This document shows positions 27,625 through 37,414 of a stretch of DNA of 64,000 bases, piece by piece (within the stretch, counting starts at the first letter, position 1; every line of letters begins with the position of its first letter). Both the position numbers and the translations under genes were made by a program. The notes under the pieces were generated by a model. That model made no database searches. It was not told the origin of the DNA and was given only the letters and a program-made list of their open reading frames with translations. Source of the stretch: Sulfodiicoccus acidiphilus (GTDB lineage Archaea > Thermoproteota > Thermoprotei_A > Sulfolobales > Sulfolobaceae); the NCBI RefSeq assembly GCF_003967175.1, contig NZ_AP018553.1:1054001-1118000 (forward strand), given 5' to 3'.

Positions 27625-27654
27625 ATTAATACTTCCTTATTCTACTAGTTCAGT

Positions 27655-28944
27655 GTGCTTCCTAGGGAACTTGAAAGGGTGATCCAGCTAACCGCCACTC
27701 ACCATAGGTGGAGGAGGGAAGAATCGATCAACCTCATAGCATCTGAGAACGTGATGAGTCCGTTAGCTGAGGCTGTGTACGGGACCGACCTCATGTCTAG
27801 ATATGCGGAGGGGAGGCCATACAAGAGGTACTACCAAGGAACAAAGTACGTCGACGAACTTGAGATCTTGACCATGGACCTCATGAATAGGCTGACTTCT
27901 TCCAAGTACTGTGACGTCAGGCCCATAAGTGGCACCATAGCCAACGCCGCTGTTTTCAGAGTCCTCGCCGAACCTGGGGAACAGGCCGCGATCGCCCCAG
28001 TTCAGGCTGGGGCTCACGTGAGCCACACCAAGTTTGGTACCTTAGGTGCATTAGGAATAAGGCAAGTGGAGCTCCCTTACGACAGAGAGAGGATGAACGT
28101 AGACATCGAGGGAGCTAGGAAGGTGATAGAGAAGGTTAAACCCAAGTTCGTCGTGTTGGGAGGCAGCTTGTATCTCTTTCCGCACCCAGCCAAGGAGATC
28201 GCCGAGGCGGCCCACTCGGTGGGAGCTAGGTTAGTATACGACGCTGCTCACGTATACGGCCTGATCGTTGGTGGAGTCTGGAGCAATCCTCTGGAAGAGG
28301 GGGCCGACTTCCTCACCGCGTCGACCCACAAGACCTTCCCTGGACCTCAGGGAGGGGTATTGTTCACAAACGACGAGTCGCTCTACAAACCGGTTTCTCA
28401 CACCATATTCCCCTGGTTCCTTAGCAATCACCACTTACATAGGCTCCCCTCGACCGCTGTAACGGCGTTGGAGATGTTAGAGTTCGGTAGGCAGTACGCT
28501 TTCCAGGTGACTAAGAACGCAAAGGCTCTGGCCTCGGCGCTAGTCAGCATGGGCTTCAAGGTTGTAGGGGAGAACCAGGGCTACACCATGAGTCACCAAG
28601 TGGCAGTGGACGTCACCTCACAAGGAGGGGGAGCCAGATGTGCAAAAACGTTGGAGGAGGCCAACATAATAGTCAACAAAAACTTGCTACCTGAAGATCC
28701 GCCGGAGAAAGTAAGCGATCCCAGCGGTCTCAGGCTGGGAGTGCAGGAGATGACTAGATATGGAATGCGCGAAGGAGATATGGAGGAACTAGCTTCCCTA
28801 TTTAAAGAACTCCTCATAGATCGCAAAGATCCAGCGATGGTGAAGTCGAAGGTGCTGGAGCTCAGAAAGTCGTTCCTTTCCGTGAAGTACACCTTTGACG
28901 TTAAGCTCCCAGACACTCTAACGCCACTGCTGAACATGACTTGA
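27655..28944 (+). CDS. glyA: Serine hydroxymethyltransferase
   Basis: PLP enzyme interconverting serine and glycine with a pterin C1 carrier (a methanopterin derivative is likely in Sulfolobales). 429 residues with N-terminal [28 protein letters not shown], and PLP-lysine K226 in [17 protein letters not shown] start at 27655, 30 nt after hmgA, so it could be read from the same transcript. Functionally it links to the serA pair and to the glycine cleavage subunits elsewhere in the window, though not in one operon. Confidence 0.95.
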   Translation: MLPRELERVIQLTATHHRWRREESINLIASENVMSPLAEAVYGTDLMSRYAEGRPYKRYYQGTKYVDELEILTMDLMNRLTSSKYCDVRPISGTIANAAVFRVLAEPGEQAAIAPVQAGAHVSHTKFGTLGALGIRQVELPYDRERMNVDIEGARKVIEKVKPKFVVLGGSLYLFPHPAKEIAEAAHSVGARLVYDAAHVYGLIVGGVWSNPLEEGADFLTASTHKTFPGPQGGVLFTNDESLYKPVSHTIFPWFLSNHHLHRLPSTAVTALEMLEFGRQYAFQVTKNAKALASALVSMGFKVVGENQGYTMSHQVAVDVTSQGGGARCAKTLEEANIIVNKNLLPEDPPEKVSDPSGLRLGVQEMTRYGMREGDMEELASLFKELLIDRKDPAMVKSKVLELRKSFLSVKYTFDVKLPDTLTPLLNMT

Positions 28945-29032
28945 TCCTTGTGGGAGTTAATGGTGACGAAGTCGACCTTCTGTGAGTAAGTGCATAGATA
29001 GTTCCGGCAAAGGATATTTATCTTAAATTTAC

Positions 29033-29374
29033 AAAAATTGGAGTTAAGGGGGCGGAAAGCCTCGCCCTTCACGGGGGTGAACAGCTCCCTTGTATTTAAA
29101 TACTTCTTTGTGAAATTTCTCTTAGTGATACTAACGACGCTCCTCCCCAGCTCGATCGAAGGTTTAATGGGACTGTGGGAGGAGCAACCATCGTCTCTCT
29201 TCTCCCTTAAGGGACTAGAGCTTTGCGATGAAAGTCCCCTCCTCTTCGAATGGGAGTGGATCTCTGATCCACTCGACTGCCCACCAAACGAGGGATGTAA
29301 ACCCGAACCGGTGGTGGGAACGACGATCCCTCTGGGAGGGAACCATCGCCCTTCCAGGGCGGTGAGAAAGTCAG
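29033..29374 (+). mobile_element. Short family-2 element
   Basis: Best-preserved member of family 2. Flank TTTACA (29029-29034), left-end hairpin GGGGGCGGAAAGC ... AGCTCCCT, TATA-like GTATTTAAATAC, interior hairpin with arms GAGTGGATC/GATCCACTC (loop TCT), second stem CCCACC/GGTGGG, and right end CGCCCTTCCAGGGCGG followed by GAAAGTCAG. The interior is closely similar to the inverted copy at 19805. There is no nuclease ORF. The shared structured interior suggests a conserved RNA. Confidence 0.75.
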
Positions 29375-30003
29375 AGGCTGGTGGGTGTCTCCGAGCAGAC
29401 TAGACAAGGATCCGTATACATACTTGACGCAATCAATGACGGTCTCTTAAGCTATTGGCGCATCCCTCATGTACTCCATCAGTAAGGCAAGTCATGAAGA
29501 GGGAATCCACTTCGGAGGGATGAGGGTAGTTCGTGTCTAAAAATGAGTATTAGTAAAGTAAAGGCTTCGAGGAGATAGAGCTACACACTTAGAACTGTGG
29601 GAACAGAGGTCGAGGGGAACGACCTTACGCGAACCTTCCGTGTGGTTCGTAAGGAGGTTAGGGGAACTTCCGCGGCTGACGTGTGTGTCTTCGTGAATGG
29701 CCTAGAAGCCTTCATGGCGAGCGGATACTCGCTCCGTCCACGAAACTGGAATAGTTCACTGAACCTATACTAAATCCGAACGTGAGCTTTTCTTCTGACA
29801 ATCTCCATCAACTGAGCTACTCTAAGTCGTGAACGGCCCCTCGTCGTGAATTCGATATTCCATCTCAGGTGAACTAGACCGGAGAGCTACTTCCACGATC
29901 TGCCATGGAACACCTGAGGAAACTTAGGAGATAGGTATTTCCTATAGTGCACTCCGGTCAGCTCGGCGTTTAGTTAGTGAGAGACGTTGATGAGAGGGTT
30001 AAA
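29375..30003. other. Gap of about 630 nt, no gene recognised
   Basis: Between the family-2 element and a short ORF ahead of tRNA-Gly. Frames are short in all directions. I find no convincing RNA gene or element end. Confidence 0.35.
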
Positions 30004-30141
30004 ATGGAGACCACATTAACCACCGTCAGAGAGGTTCTCGCCAATCTCTATCCTCTAATGTCTGATAAGGAGGAGGTGCGACCGCCGGGATTTGAACCCG
30101 GGATTTCCTGCGTGGCAGGCAGGCGTCCTGATCCAGGCTAG
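30004..30141 (+). other. Possible 45-codon ORF ending inside tRNA-Gly (antisense)
   Basis: METTLTTVREVLANLYPLMS followed by DKEEV and then ~20 codons that are the antisense of the tRNA-Gly gene (RPPGFEPGIS). An upstream GAGGG lies about 10 nt before the ATG. It may be chance, the remnant of a gene cut by an integration at the tRNA, or a real small protein. No homologue is recognised. Confidence 0.25.
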
Positions 30142-30152
30142 ACGACGGCCGC
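30077..30152 (-). tRNA. tRNA-Gly (GCC)
   Basis: Minus strand: acceptor GCGGCCG/CGGTCGC with one G-T pair, D arm with GCCTGGATCAGG loop region, anticodon stem CCTGC/GCAGG around CTGCCAC (anticodon GCC), T arm CCGGG/CCCGG with TTCAAAT, discriminator A. 76 nt, no intron. TATA-like TTTATAACC at about 30175-30183 upstream on the minus strand. Confidence 0.93.
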
Positions 30153-30186
30153 ACAACACTGCACGAAGATTAAGGTTATAAATGTT

Positions 30187-30234
30187 CTTCCTTTAGAAGG
30201 AAGGGATTTTTAACCAGGACGAAAGTTTGACTGT
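30187..30234. promoter_or_regulatory. Divergent promoter with 7-bp inverted repeat (tRNA-Gly / SCP2 gene)
   Basis: CTTCCTT (30187-30193) and AAGGAAG (30197-30203) form a perfect inverted repeat lying between the TATA box of tRNA-Gly and the TATA-like ATTTTTAAC (about 30206-30214) of the SCP2 gene at 30235. It could be paired purine-rich BRE elements facing each way or a shared operator. Confidence 0.4.
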
Positions 30235-30570
30235 ATGGGAAGTTTCGAGACCTTAAGCAGAGTAGTCGAAACAGTTAACTCTGACCAGTCCTTGATGGCG
30301 GAGCTCAAGGGTTTTAACAAAGTTTTTCAGTTCGATACTAACGCCGACAAATACTACGTAGTTTTCAACTCAGACGGTTCCCTATCTATCTCTCGAGGGG
30401 TTCATCAAAGTCCCTCTGCAACGTTAAGTGCAAGCGAAGAAGTCATGGATGGCATCATTTCGGGAAAGATGGACGCGATATCCGCGTTCTTTCAGGGGAA
30501 GCTAAAGGTCTCAGGAGATGTGATGTCAGCTCAGAGGCTCGCATCCATGATTTCTAGGGCCAAGAAGTGA
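30235..30570 (+). CDS. SCP2 sterol-carrier-like lipid-binding protein
   Basis: 111 residues covering a single SCP2 domain, a small alpha/beta fold with a hydrophobic tunnel for acyl or lipid ligands. Recognised from VFQFDTNADKYYVVFNSDGS in the central sheet and DGIISGKMDAISAFFQGKLK followed by VSGDVMSAQRLASM, the typical helix of the domain. No fused catalytic domain. Function in archaea is unknown; binding of acyl-CoA or isoprenoid lipids is inferred. It precedes a mutarotase-like gene by 16 nt on the same strand. Confidence 0.88.
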   Translation: MGSFETLSRVVETVNSDQSLMAELKGFNKVFQFDTNADKYYVVFNSDGSLSISRGVHQSPSATLSASEEVMDGIISGKMDAISAFFQGKLKVSGDVMSAQRLASMISRAKK

Positions 30571-30586
30571 AGAAGGGTTAAGTCTC

Positions 30587-31396
30587 TTGCCCGAGCTGAA
30601 GAAGAAAGACAGTTTGGCTTTGATTGAGACTCGTGGAGCCTACTTGAAGTCTCTAACCCTGGCAGGTAAGCAGGTAATAACACCACCTATCGACGGTAAA
30701 CCGACGCATGGTGGATGTGCTGTACTGTTTCCCTTCGCAAATAGGGTTAAGGGAGGGCTCTACGTCTTCGCGGGTAAAACTTTCAGGCTTCCAACTAACG
30801 AGGAGGGTAACGCTATTCACGGTCTGGTTCTTGATACGGAGTGGCAGATTCAGTCGCACACCCCGTCCTCTATTTCTCTGTCGCTTCGTCTTGAGCATCG
30901 AGCGTATCCTACCGTTCTAAAAACGTGTTTGACATACTCCCTAGAGCAGGACCACTTAGACGTCGGCCTATCAGTTATCAACGAAGGCGACTCAGACGGC
31001 CCCTTAGTAGTTGGGTTTCATCCCTACTTCAACGTTGGAAAGGAGTGGAGATTGAAGCACTCCTCACCTTTGAGGAGATTGAATATGGTATCTCACTTCC
31101 CAGATGGCACTTTTCAAGACTACGACTTCAACTCCCTTGAAGAGCCTTGGAAGTTAACTTTCGACGACTGTTTCGTTGGTGGGGGCACATTAGTTCTGGT
31201 TGGTAGGGACTTAAAGCTCTCCATTTCCCGTCGTAATATGGAATTCTTTCAACTCTATAATGGTGTTTATGCGTTAGGTTCGGTTGCCCTGGAGCCAATG
31301 ACAGGCGCTCCAGACGCTTATAACAACGGAATAGGGCTCACGGTCATTAGGCCAGGGGAGAAGCTCTCGTGCGGCTTCACTTTGTCCATCGTATGA
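30587..31396 (+). CDS. Aldose 1-epimerase (mutarotase)-like protein
   Basis: 269-residue GalM/YeaD-type galactose-mutarotase fold. Family residues are visible: FPFANRVKGG, His in EGNAIHGLVLD, His in VVGFHPYFN, Asp in FDDCFVG, and catalytic Glu in VALEPMTGAPDAYNNG. It would interconvert the anomers of an aldose; the sugar is not known. TTG start at 30587, 16 nt after the SCP2 gene and probably cotranscribed. The stop is followed by the operator-like repeats before the ABC operon. Confidence 0.85.
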   Translation: MPELKKKDSLALIETRGAYLKSLTLAGKQVITPPIDGKPTHGGCAVLFPFANRVKGGLYVFAGKTFRLPTNEEGNAIHGLVLDTEWQIQSHTPSSISLSLRLEHRAYPTVLKTCLTYSLEQDHLDVGLSVINEGDSDGPLVVGFHPYFNVGKEWRLKHSSPLRRLNMVSHFPDGTFQDYDFNSLEEPWKLTFDDCFVGGGTLVLVGRDLKLSISRRNMEFFQLYNGVYALGSVALEPMTGAPDAYNNGIGLTVIRPGEKLSCGFTLSIV

Positions 31397-31398
31397 GC

Positions 31399-31453
31399 CG
31401 ATATCGTTATCGATATCGAAAAAATATTTAAACCGAGAACCTCCACCGACTTC
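31399..31453 (+). promoter_or_regulatory. ABC operon promoter with tandem CGATATCG sites
   Basis: The 8-bp palindrome CGATATCG occurs twice (31399-31406 and 31411-31418), 12 bp centre to centre, immediately upstream of the TATA box ATTTAAA (31426-31432). The ATG at 31454 is about 25 nt from the TATA box, so the transcript should be leaderless. Two palindromes spaced near one helical turn and abutting the BRE are a strong candidate for a repressor or activator site. Confidence 0.6.
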
Positions 31454-32143
31454 ATGCCTCCCATAGTGCAAGCGATTAAATTAAGCAAAGTCTACAGGAC
31501 TAAGAAAGTCGAGTACGTTGCCCTTAGAGGAGTTGATCTCGAGATTCAGGGGGGTGAGTTCGTAGCTCTTGTGGGACCCTCGGGTTCAGGTAAAACCACT
31601 CTCCTAGACATGATAGGTCTCCTAGACTCACCAACAGCAGGGAAAGTGATTATAAACGGGATCGATGCCACTTCCCTTAGCGAGAGGAAAAAGGCAGAAC
31701 TGAGGAACAAACACATCGGCTTCGTGTTTCAGTCCTATAACCTGATCACGTATCTCTCTGTTTTGGAGAATGTGGAGCTTCCTCTCGCGGTAGCTGGAAT
31801 ACCATTTTGGAAGAGGAGAAAAAGAGCGGAAGAGGTGCTGGCCGAGATTCCGGGCATGTTGGAACTTAAGGATAAGAAACCCAACGAACTGTCGGGGGGA
31901 CAACAACAGAGGGTCGCCATAGCTAGGGCCTTAGTGAACGATCCAGAGCTACTCATAGCGGACGAACCCACCGCAAACTTGGACACCAAGACCGGTGAGG
32001 CTGTGGTCAAGCTCCTTAAGTCCCTCAGCGTCGAGAAGAAGGTAACTATTCTTATGGCTACTCACGATCCAGACATGATAAAGAACTGTGACAGAGTCAT
32101 TCACATTAGGGACGGTATGATAGAGAGGGTGGTGGAGCAGTGA
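31454..32143 (+). CDS. ABC transporter ATP-binding protein, MacB/LolD type
   Basis: 229-residue ATPase. Walker A GPSGSGKTT (residues 41-49), Q-loop FVFQSYNL, signature LSGGQQQRVAIARAL, Walker B LLIADEPT, H-loop ATHDPD. This subfamily drives mechanotransmission-type transporters with FtsX-like permeases. It overlaps the following secreted-subunit gene by 4 nt, and an FtsX-like permease follows that, so the three form one system. Substrate unknown; a role in export or surface-protein release is plausible. Confidence 0.94.
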   Translation: MPPIVQAIKLSKVYRTKKVEYVALRGVDLEIQGGEFVALVGPSGSGKTTLLDMIGLLDSPTAGKVIINGIDATSLSERKKAELRNKHIGFVFQSYNLITYLSVLENVELPLAVAGIPFWKRRKRAEEVLAEIPGMLELKDKKPNELSGGQQQRVAIARALVNDPELLIADEPTANLDTKTGEAVVKLLKSLSVEKKVTILMATHDPDMIKNCDRVIHIRDGMIERVVEQ

Positions 32144-34754
32144 AGTGGCTACCTCTCTTATTGCTAATCGCGGCCTCGCTCTTTGTTTCCCTCCCCGCGT
32201 TGGCGCAGGTCAACCCACCTCTCTCCGGTCAGAGCCAATGGCTCACGTCTAACGGCGTAGTGGCACCCGGTCAGTCGGGAGTGGTGCTCGAGGTTACCGT
32301 TGTGAATAGTGGCACTTATCCTCTATCAGATATCAGACTTACTCCTCAGAACTCGTCTCCACTCCTCTTGTACGGTTACTCTAACGGTTCACCGTCCTTC
32401 TACGTAAGTGAGCTGCAACCCGGTTCGGCATACTCCTTCACGGTTACCCTGCAGGTGTCTTCCTCTGCCCACCAGGGTGTCTATAATCTTAAGGTGAGTT
32501 CCTCTTTCATCGAAGATTATCAGGGAGTTAACTTCCCGGCATCAGAGTCCTTCACCGTCCCCGTTCAGGTGATAGGAAGTGTTCAACTTTCGGCGACTTC
32601 AGTCTGGGGTGTCCCCTCCTCGCAGGTAGAGGTATTCCCTGGGGAATCTGACGTTCCTCTCACTATTCTCATAGAGAACTCAGGTACAGTGTCTGCGACT
32701 AACGTTACTTTGTATCTTAGGTCTCACTTTCCAATCTACTTCAATCAGAGTCGGGCGATAGTTGGTATAGTTCCCGCTGGAGGACAGTCCGAGGTTCAGG
32801 TGCTTGCTGGCGTTTATCCTAACGCTTCAGTGGGTTCCTATTACGTTCCCCTGCTCGTGCATTTCTTCCAGCAGAACGTTAGCCTTAACGCTACTGTAGT
32901 AGTAGGGACTAACGTCAAAGTTGCTGGCTCCGTGTTCGGCCAGCAATGGGCTGATCAGGGAGAAGAAGCTGGACCAAATGAGGCTGGAGTACCGATACAA
33001 TTTAGCCTAATGTACCTAGGCACTCTCCCTACTTTATACGAGACAGTGAAGGTGTACCTTCCACAAGGCTTTACAAACTCCACCCGAGGAAACTACGTTG
33101 TTTTCACAGAACCTTCAATGAGGTCTGGAGAAGTGTTTACCTTAAGCTTTCCAGTAGACATTGGTAGTGTACCCTTGGGTGACTACCAGTTCCCAGTCCA
33201 AGTGAGCTGGGTAGTTCCGGAAGGAGAAGGACAAGTAGTGGAAGTAAACCAATCAAGTAGCTTTTCCCTGTTCTTGGAAGGCCAATCCCAAGTGCAGGCC
33301 ACAGTACTCAATACGTCTCTCCTACCAGGAGGAGTTAACAACCTCACCATTGTACTAGAGAACAGCGGAAGCGGGCCTACGTACAATGTTTCATTAACGA
33401 TTCAGGCCCCACAGGGACTCAGTGTTCTGGAGCAGCCCGCCGAAATACCCGATATACCAGCCCATACAAACTACTCTATGGAGATCCCACTTTACGTCCC
33501 AACCTCGGATGCGGGGGAACCCGTGACCCTGACTATCTCAGGCGATTACGTTGACCCAGCAATGATTCAGTTACCCCTTACCTTGGAAGTCGGGCTCTAC
33601 GTCCAACAGTCAACCCTCAGACAGGAACCGATCCTCGGTTCAGTAGATGCCCAGTTACAGTCGGGCTCCACTTCCAACGTCACAGTCTCCTTAGTTAACG
33701 TAAATCCCTCCCCCCTTTACAATGTAACTTTGGCTTTCTCCTCTAGTGAGGTGGACTGGTTGTCGCCAGCTCAACTTGAGTACCACCTCATCCCCTCTGG
33801 AGGCTTAGTTACGTTTAATGCTACAGTTACAGTTCCCCCGGGTGTTCAGGGGTAGTTCCAGTCCAGTTGACGGCCCAGTACTACAATAAACAGGGACAGT
33901 CTTTACTCGAAACGACCGAACTTACGCTCTACGTCCAGCCCTCTGTGCAATCTACTTCCCCTATTGTCGCATATCTTCATCCATCTATACTACTAACGGG
34001 GGAGCCATCCACAACGCAGCTAGTCTTAATCAACACCGCCAACTCTCCTCTCTACAACCTCTCCGTGACATTATCATCCCCATCTTCCTACCTGAATCAG
34101 ACGTTGATAACCTCTAGCTTCGTCCCACCAGGTGGTGAATTGTCTATACCACTTCAGGTTTACGTTCCTGTCTCGGGCTCAATCTCCTTCCAGTTCCAGG
34201 CTCAATACTACGACCAGCAACGGACGTTGCATGCGGAGAGCGGTAGCGTAGGCGCGCTGGCTACAGGTTCCATTGACATCGTAGAAACTGGTATATCAAC
34301 TGTCCCCTCAGTTGCTTTGCCGGGTTCACTGGTGTCAGTTACCGCAACGATAGTAAACTACGGGACTGGAACCGCTGATGGTTTGCTAGCTTCGGTCTCT
34401 CCCCCTCGTGGATTAACTGTAATAAGTGGCTCTACTTACTACGTGGGGGACGTAGCCCCGTACACTCCTACTACCTTCACGTTCGCCTTCCAAGTGACCA
34501 ATTTCACAAAACCTGGAACTTATATCATTCCGGTCAACTTGACTTACACCAACTCGCTGGACGAGCTGCAGAACTCCCACCTCAATATCTCACTTACCGT
34601 GGCATCTAACGCCACCGCCTTCTTCCACAACTTCCACAGTTTCTCCAGTGGTCACTCCTCGTTGCCCAAGTTCGCACTCTACGTCTCGTTGATAGTTATT
34701 GTTATCGTGGTGGTTGGCGTAATCTTAGGTAGGAGGTGGAGTAGACGAACCTAG
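32140..34754 (+). CDS. Large secreted, membrane-anchored ABC subunit (CARDB-like repeats), -1 frameshift
   Basis: About 870 residues if joined. N-terminal signal peptide (WLPLLLLIAASLFVSLPALA), then at least six repeats of an Ig/CARDB-like beta domain marked by NSGTYPLSDI, NSGTVSATNV, NSGSGPTYNV, NPSPLYNV, NSPLYNL and YGTGTADG, many N-glycosylation sequons, and a C-terminal TM helix (SLIVIVIVVVGVILGRR). The frame breaks at GGGG (33849-33852) with a stop at 33853; the -1 frame continues in register as VVPVQLTAQYYN. One extra G would restore it. It sits between the ATPase and the permease of the operon and is likely a cell-surface component. Confidence 0.88.
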
Positions 34755-34759
34755 CGGAC

Positions 34760-35938
34760 ATGACTTGGTTGGGGTTGAGGGGATTAACCTCAAGGAAAAT
34801 GGTGGCAGCTCTAGCGATATTGTCAGTGGCTATAGGAGTCACCAGTGTGGTTTCCCTTGTAGCCTACACGACTGGAGTTAGTGACTCAATAATTTCGGCC
34901 ATAGAGACCTTAGGCCCAACGACAATCTTGGTACTTCCCAGCCACGGTTCCCTGCTGACCCAAGCTACGGTTACAAGGCTCGAGACCCTTCCATACGTGA
35001 AGGTAGTTTACCCTGTGGTAGAAGGTGGCGCAACTGTGAGTCTTGGAGGACAACAGACGTTCGTTTCCGTGGTGGGAGTGGATAACCTAAGTACTGTATT
35101 AGGGCAGGTGAATTTACAGTCTGGTAACGTGTACCCAGCGGCGATGGCCCCACTAGCGGTGATAGGTGCAGATGTAGCTAATCCAGGCAACGGAATTAGA
35201 CTTCAGCCAGGAGACCAGCTGATTCTTCACCTCCAGGATGGAGCTGCTACAGTGGAGATCACTGGAATTCTGCAACCTAGTGGATTCAGTCCAATATCTG
35301 ACTCCGACACTTCCGTTTTCCTACCACTGCAAGAGGCCATGGTTATTCTTAATAGAACGACCTACAGTATAGTGGCCTTGAAAGTGGACTCCGTCAAGGA
35401 TGTCCCAATTGTCAGCAACTTAATCACCTATCTTTTCGGGAACAGTGTAACGGTAGCGTCGGTCCAACAGATAATTAACACCGTCTCCACCATAGTGTCA
35501 GGGCTCAGTTTCCTGCTCACCGCGGTGGCCTCTATATCTCTTTTAGTGGGTGCCATAGGGATCGCGAGCACTATGATAACCAAGGTGTATCAACGGATCA
35601 GAGAAATTGGAATCATGAAAACTGTTGGTATGAAAAATAGAGACGTATTGGGCGTGTTTCTCATGGAGTCTTTGATCGTGGGTGCATCGGGAGGTGCCTT
35701 AGGTGTAGTTCTGGGCACCTTCGGATCTATTGCTCTAGCTGCCCTCTTGAGCGGCGGAGCGAGGGCAGGGAGGAGTGCAAGCGGAGGTCTAGTCTCCGGT
35801 CATATAACGCCAGTGGTGACGCCTGAACTCCTAGTCGGAGCGGTTGCAATAGGCCTCGTGGTCAGCCTAGTGGCTGGGATATATCCAGCGTGGAGGGCGT
35901 CCAGATTGACGCCAGTGGAGGCTATAAGGAGGGAGTAA
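34760..35938 (+). CDS. FtsX/MacB-like ABC permease
   Basis: 392 residues. N-terminal TM (about residues 12-38), a ~200-residue extracellular MacB-like core domain, then three C-terminal TM helices with the cytoplasmic motif REIGIMKTVGMKNRDVLGVF between the first two, typical of FtsX/LolE permeases. The C-terminus ends PVEAIRRE, also usual. Last gene of the three-gene ABC operon. A T-rich run follows the stop (about 35941-35947) and may act as a terminator. Confidence 0.93.
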   Translation: MTWLGLRGLTSRKMVAALAILSVAIGVTSVVSLVAYTTGVSDSIISAIETLGPTTILVLPSHGSLLTQATVTRLETLPYVKVVYPVVEGGATVSLGGQQTFVSVVGVDNLSTVLGQVNLQSGNVYPAAMAPLAVIGADVANPGNGIRLQPGDQLILHLQDGAATVEITGILQPSGFSPISDSDTSVFLPLQEAMVILNRTTYSIVALKVDSVKDVPIVSNLITYLFGNSVTVASVQQIINTVSTIVSGLSFLLTAVASISLLVGAIGIASTMITKVYQRIREIGIMKTVGMKNRDVLGVFLMESLIVGASGGALGVVLGTFGSIALAALLSGGARAGRSASGGLVSGHITPVVTPELLVGAVAIGLVVSLVAGIYPAWRASRLTPVEAIRRE

Positions 35939-35960
35939 TCCCTTTTTACTCTTCTACCAA

Positions 35961-36262
35961 GTGAACTACCACGCCCTTAAGGACGTGACTTCCTGCCCTG
36001 TGGTCCCAACTCATCAAGGGTAGAGGGTGAAGCTCCACAGGCACTGAGGGTCACCCCCGCATATTTGGATCTGCGCGTGATCCGTCTCACCCCTTTCTGG
36101 TTGATGGTTAGAGCATGGGCGTACTTCGCGGACCCTCGCCTCGAGGCGTCTCGGCGACGCTCACTACGTTGGTAACTGTCTCGATATGCCGTCTGGCAAC
36201 TGTATTTGAGTAGAAGGGGGGCTGTCCCCCTCACGGGTGGTCTTCCCCCTTAACTCCCGTTA
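35961..36262 (-). mobile_element. Internally deleted family-1 TnpB element
   Basis: Minus strand: flank TTATCTTAACGGG, left-end hairpin (about 36214-36246), ~200 nt with decayed tnpB sequence, then a stretch matching the intact copy (CAGTGCCTGTGGAGCT, homologous to 16950-16965), the right-end hairpin ACGTCCTTAAGGGCGTGG, and GTTCAC (35961). Nuclease motifs are missing. Placed between the ABC operon and the convergent alcohol dehydrogenase gene. Confidence 0.7.
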
Positions 36263-36311
36263 AGATAAATTCAATGGACTGTAGCCACACATGAAGCAGC
36301 AGTGATACGTT

Positions 36312-37271
36312 TTAGTGAATGAGTACGGCCCTTCCCACTACTTTTCTCTCCTGAAGTTCCTTATAGGCCTTGTTGACCTCTTCTAGAGGGTACTCTTTAA
36401 ATACCGCTTTCACATCCTCTTCATGGACCATTTTGACTGCCTCCAGCACTTCTGTTGGCGTATAAGAGGCCGAGCCAAGTAGTGTTATCTCTCTCATCAC
36501 CAATAACGCTGGCCTCACTATGTTCAGGGGTTCTCCTGTGACGTTACCTACTACGACTATTGTTCCTCTCCTCCTCACAGTCCTCATACTCTCATTAATT
36601 GTTGGAGCTCCGACTAACTCGATCACCGAGTCCACACTATCTACAGCCTTAGAGAACTCGCTATCAGTGACGACTTCGTCAGCCCACCTCTTGACGAACT
36701 CACTCTTGTTTTCTCCAGTCTGCGCTATTACCTTGGCTCCCATCCTTTTGAGTACTTGGATAGCATGTATGCCTACTCCTCCGCCTGCCCCCGTGACTAG
36801 TACACGATCTCCAGTCTTAACTCCTGCCAACTTTCCTGCATGTATGGCTGTGGCTACAGGGCATACAGCACCAGCGTATTTTCCGTATTCCCTATCTGGC
36901 AGTTGAAAGACGTTGGGTGTTGGTATTGGTACATCATCGGCATACCCTCCAGGCCTCCCCTCCCCTAGAAGTACCGCTTTCTCGCATAAGTTGGACATCC
37001 CTGTCTCACAGTAATGACATGTGCCACAGCTAACGTTGCCCATAACCCCTACCGGCTCTCCTTCCACCTCACCGTAGTTCTCGTGGCCCAAGATGAGAGG
37101 GGGTCTCAAGTTCTTGAACCCGCCCTTCCATATTACCAAATCCCTTCCACAGATTCCAGAAGCCTTCACCCTAACTATCGTATCTCCTTCTTTCACGTTA
37201 AGTTTTGCCTTCTCTATAGTAAAATCCCTTCCAAACTCCCTTAGTATTGCCACTTGGGTTTGTATTTCCAT
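36312..37271 (-). CDS. Zinc-type medium-chain dehydrogenase, acryloyl-CoA reductase-like
   Basis: About 319 residues from the ATG at 37271 (326 from 37292). Medium-chain dehydrogenase fold: catalytic zinc region ASGICGRDL and LGHENYGEV, structural zinc cysteines CGTCHYC..GMSNLC, and nucleotide-binding VLVTGAGGGVGIHAIQVLKR. The C-terminal half resembles the Sulfolobales acryloyl-CoA reductase used in the 3-hydroxypropionate/4-hydroxybutyrate cycle, but a general alcohol dehydrogenase is equally possible. The substrate is not determined by the sequence. Convergent with the ABC operon; divergent from nothing, as tricorn lies upstream on the same strand. Confidence 0.85.
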   Translation of the reverse strand: MEIQTQVAILREFGRDFTIEKAKLNVKEGDTIVRVKASGICGRDLVIWKGGFKNLRPPLILGHENYGEVEGEPVGVMGNVSCGTCHYCETGMSNLCEKAVLLGEGRPGGYADDVPIPTPNVFQLPDREYGKYAGAVCPVATAIHAGKLAGVKTGDRVLVTGAGGGVGIHAIQVLKRMGAKVIAQTGENKSEFVKRWADEVVTDSEFSKAVDSVDSVIELVGAPTINESMRTVRRRGTIVVVGNVTGEPLNIVRPALLVMREITLLGSASYTPTEVLEAVKMVHEEDVKAVFKEYPLEEVNKAYKELQERKVVGRAVLIH

Positions 37272-37414
37272 AAGATCGCGCTTAGTTAACAAGGTAAAAA
37301 CTACATCTGAGGTTGTCGCGGCTACGAGCGGTACGGAGAATTTTACCTATAGGTAGGTAAAGAGAAGCTCACTGCAAACAGGGAAAGAATCTTACTTCCC
37401 AGTGACAGCAAAAA

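Noticed and set aside
28593-29072. 159-codon minus-strand ORF over the glyA 3' end
   Set aside because: Shadow of glyA, whose plus-strand sequence matches serine hydroxymethyltransferase to the end.
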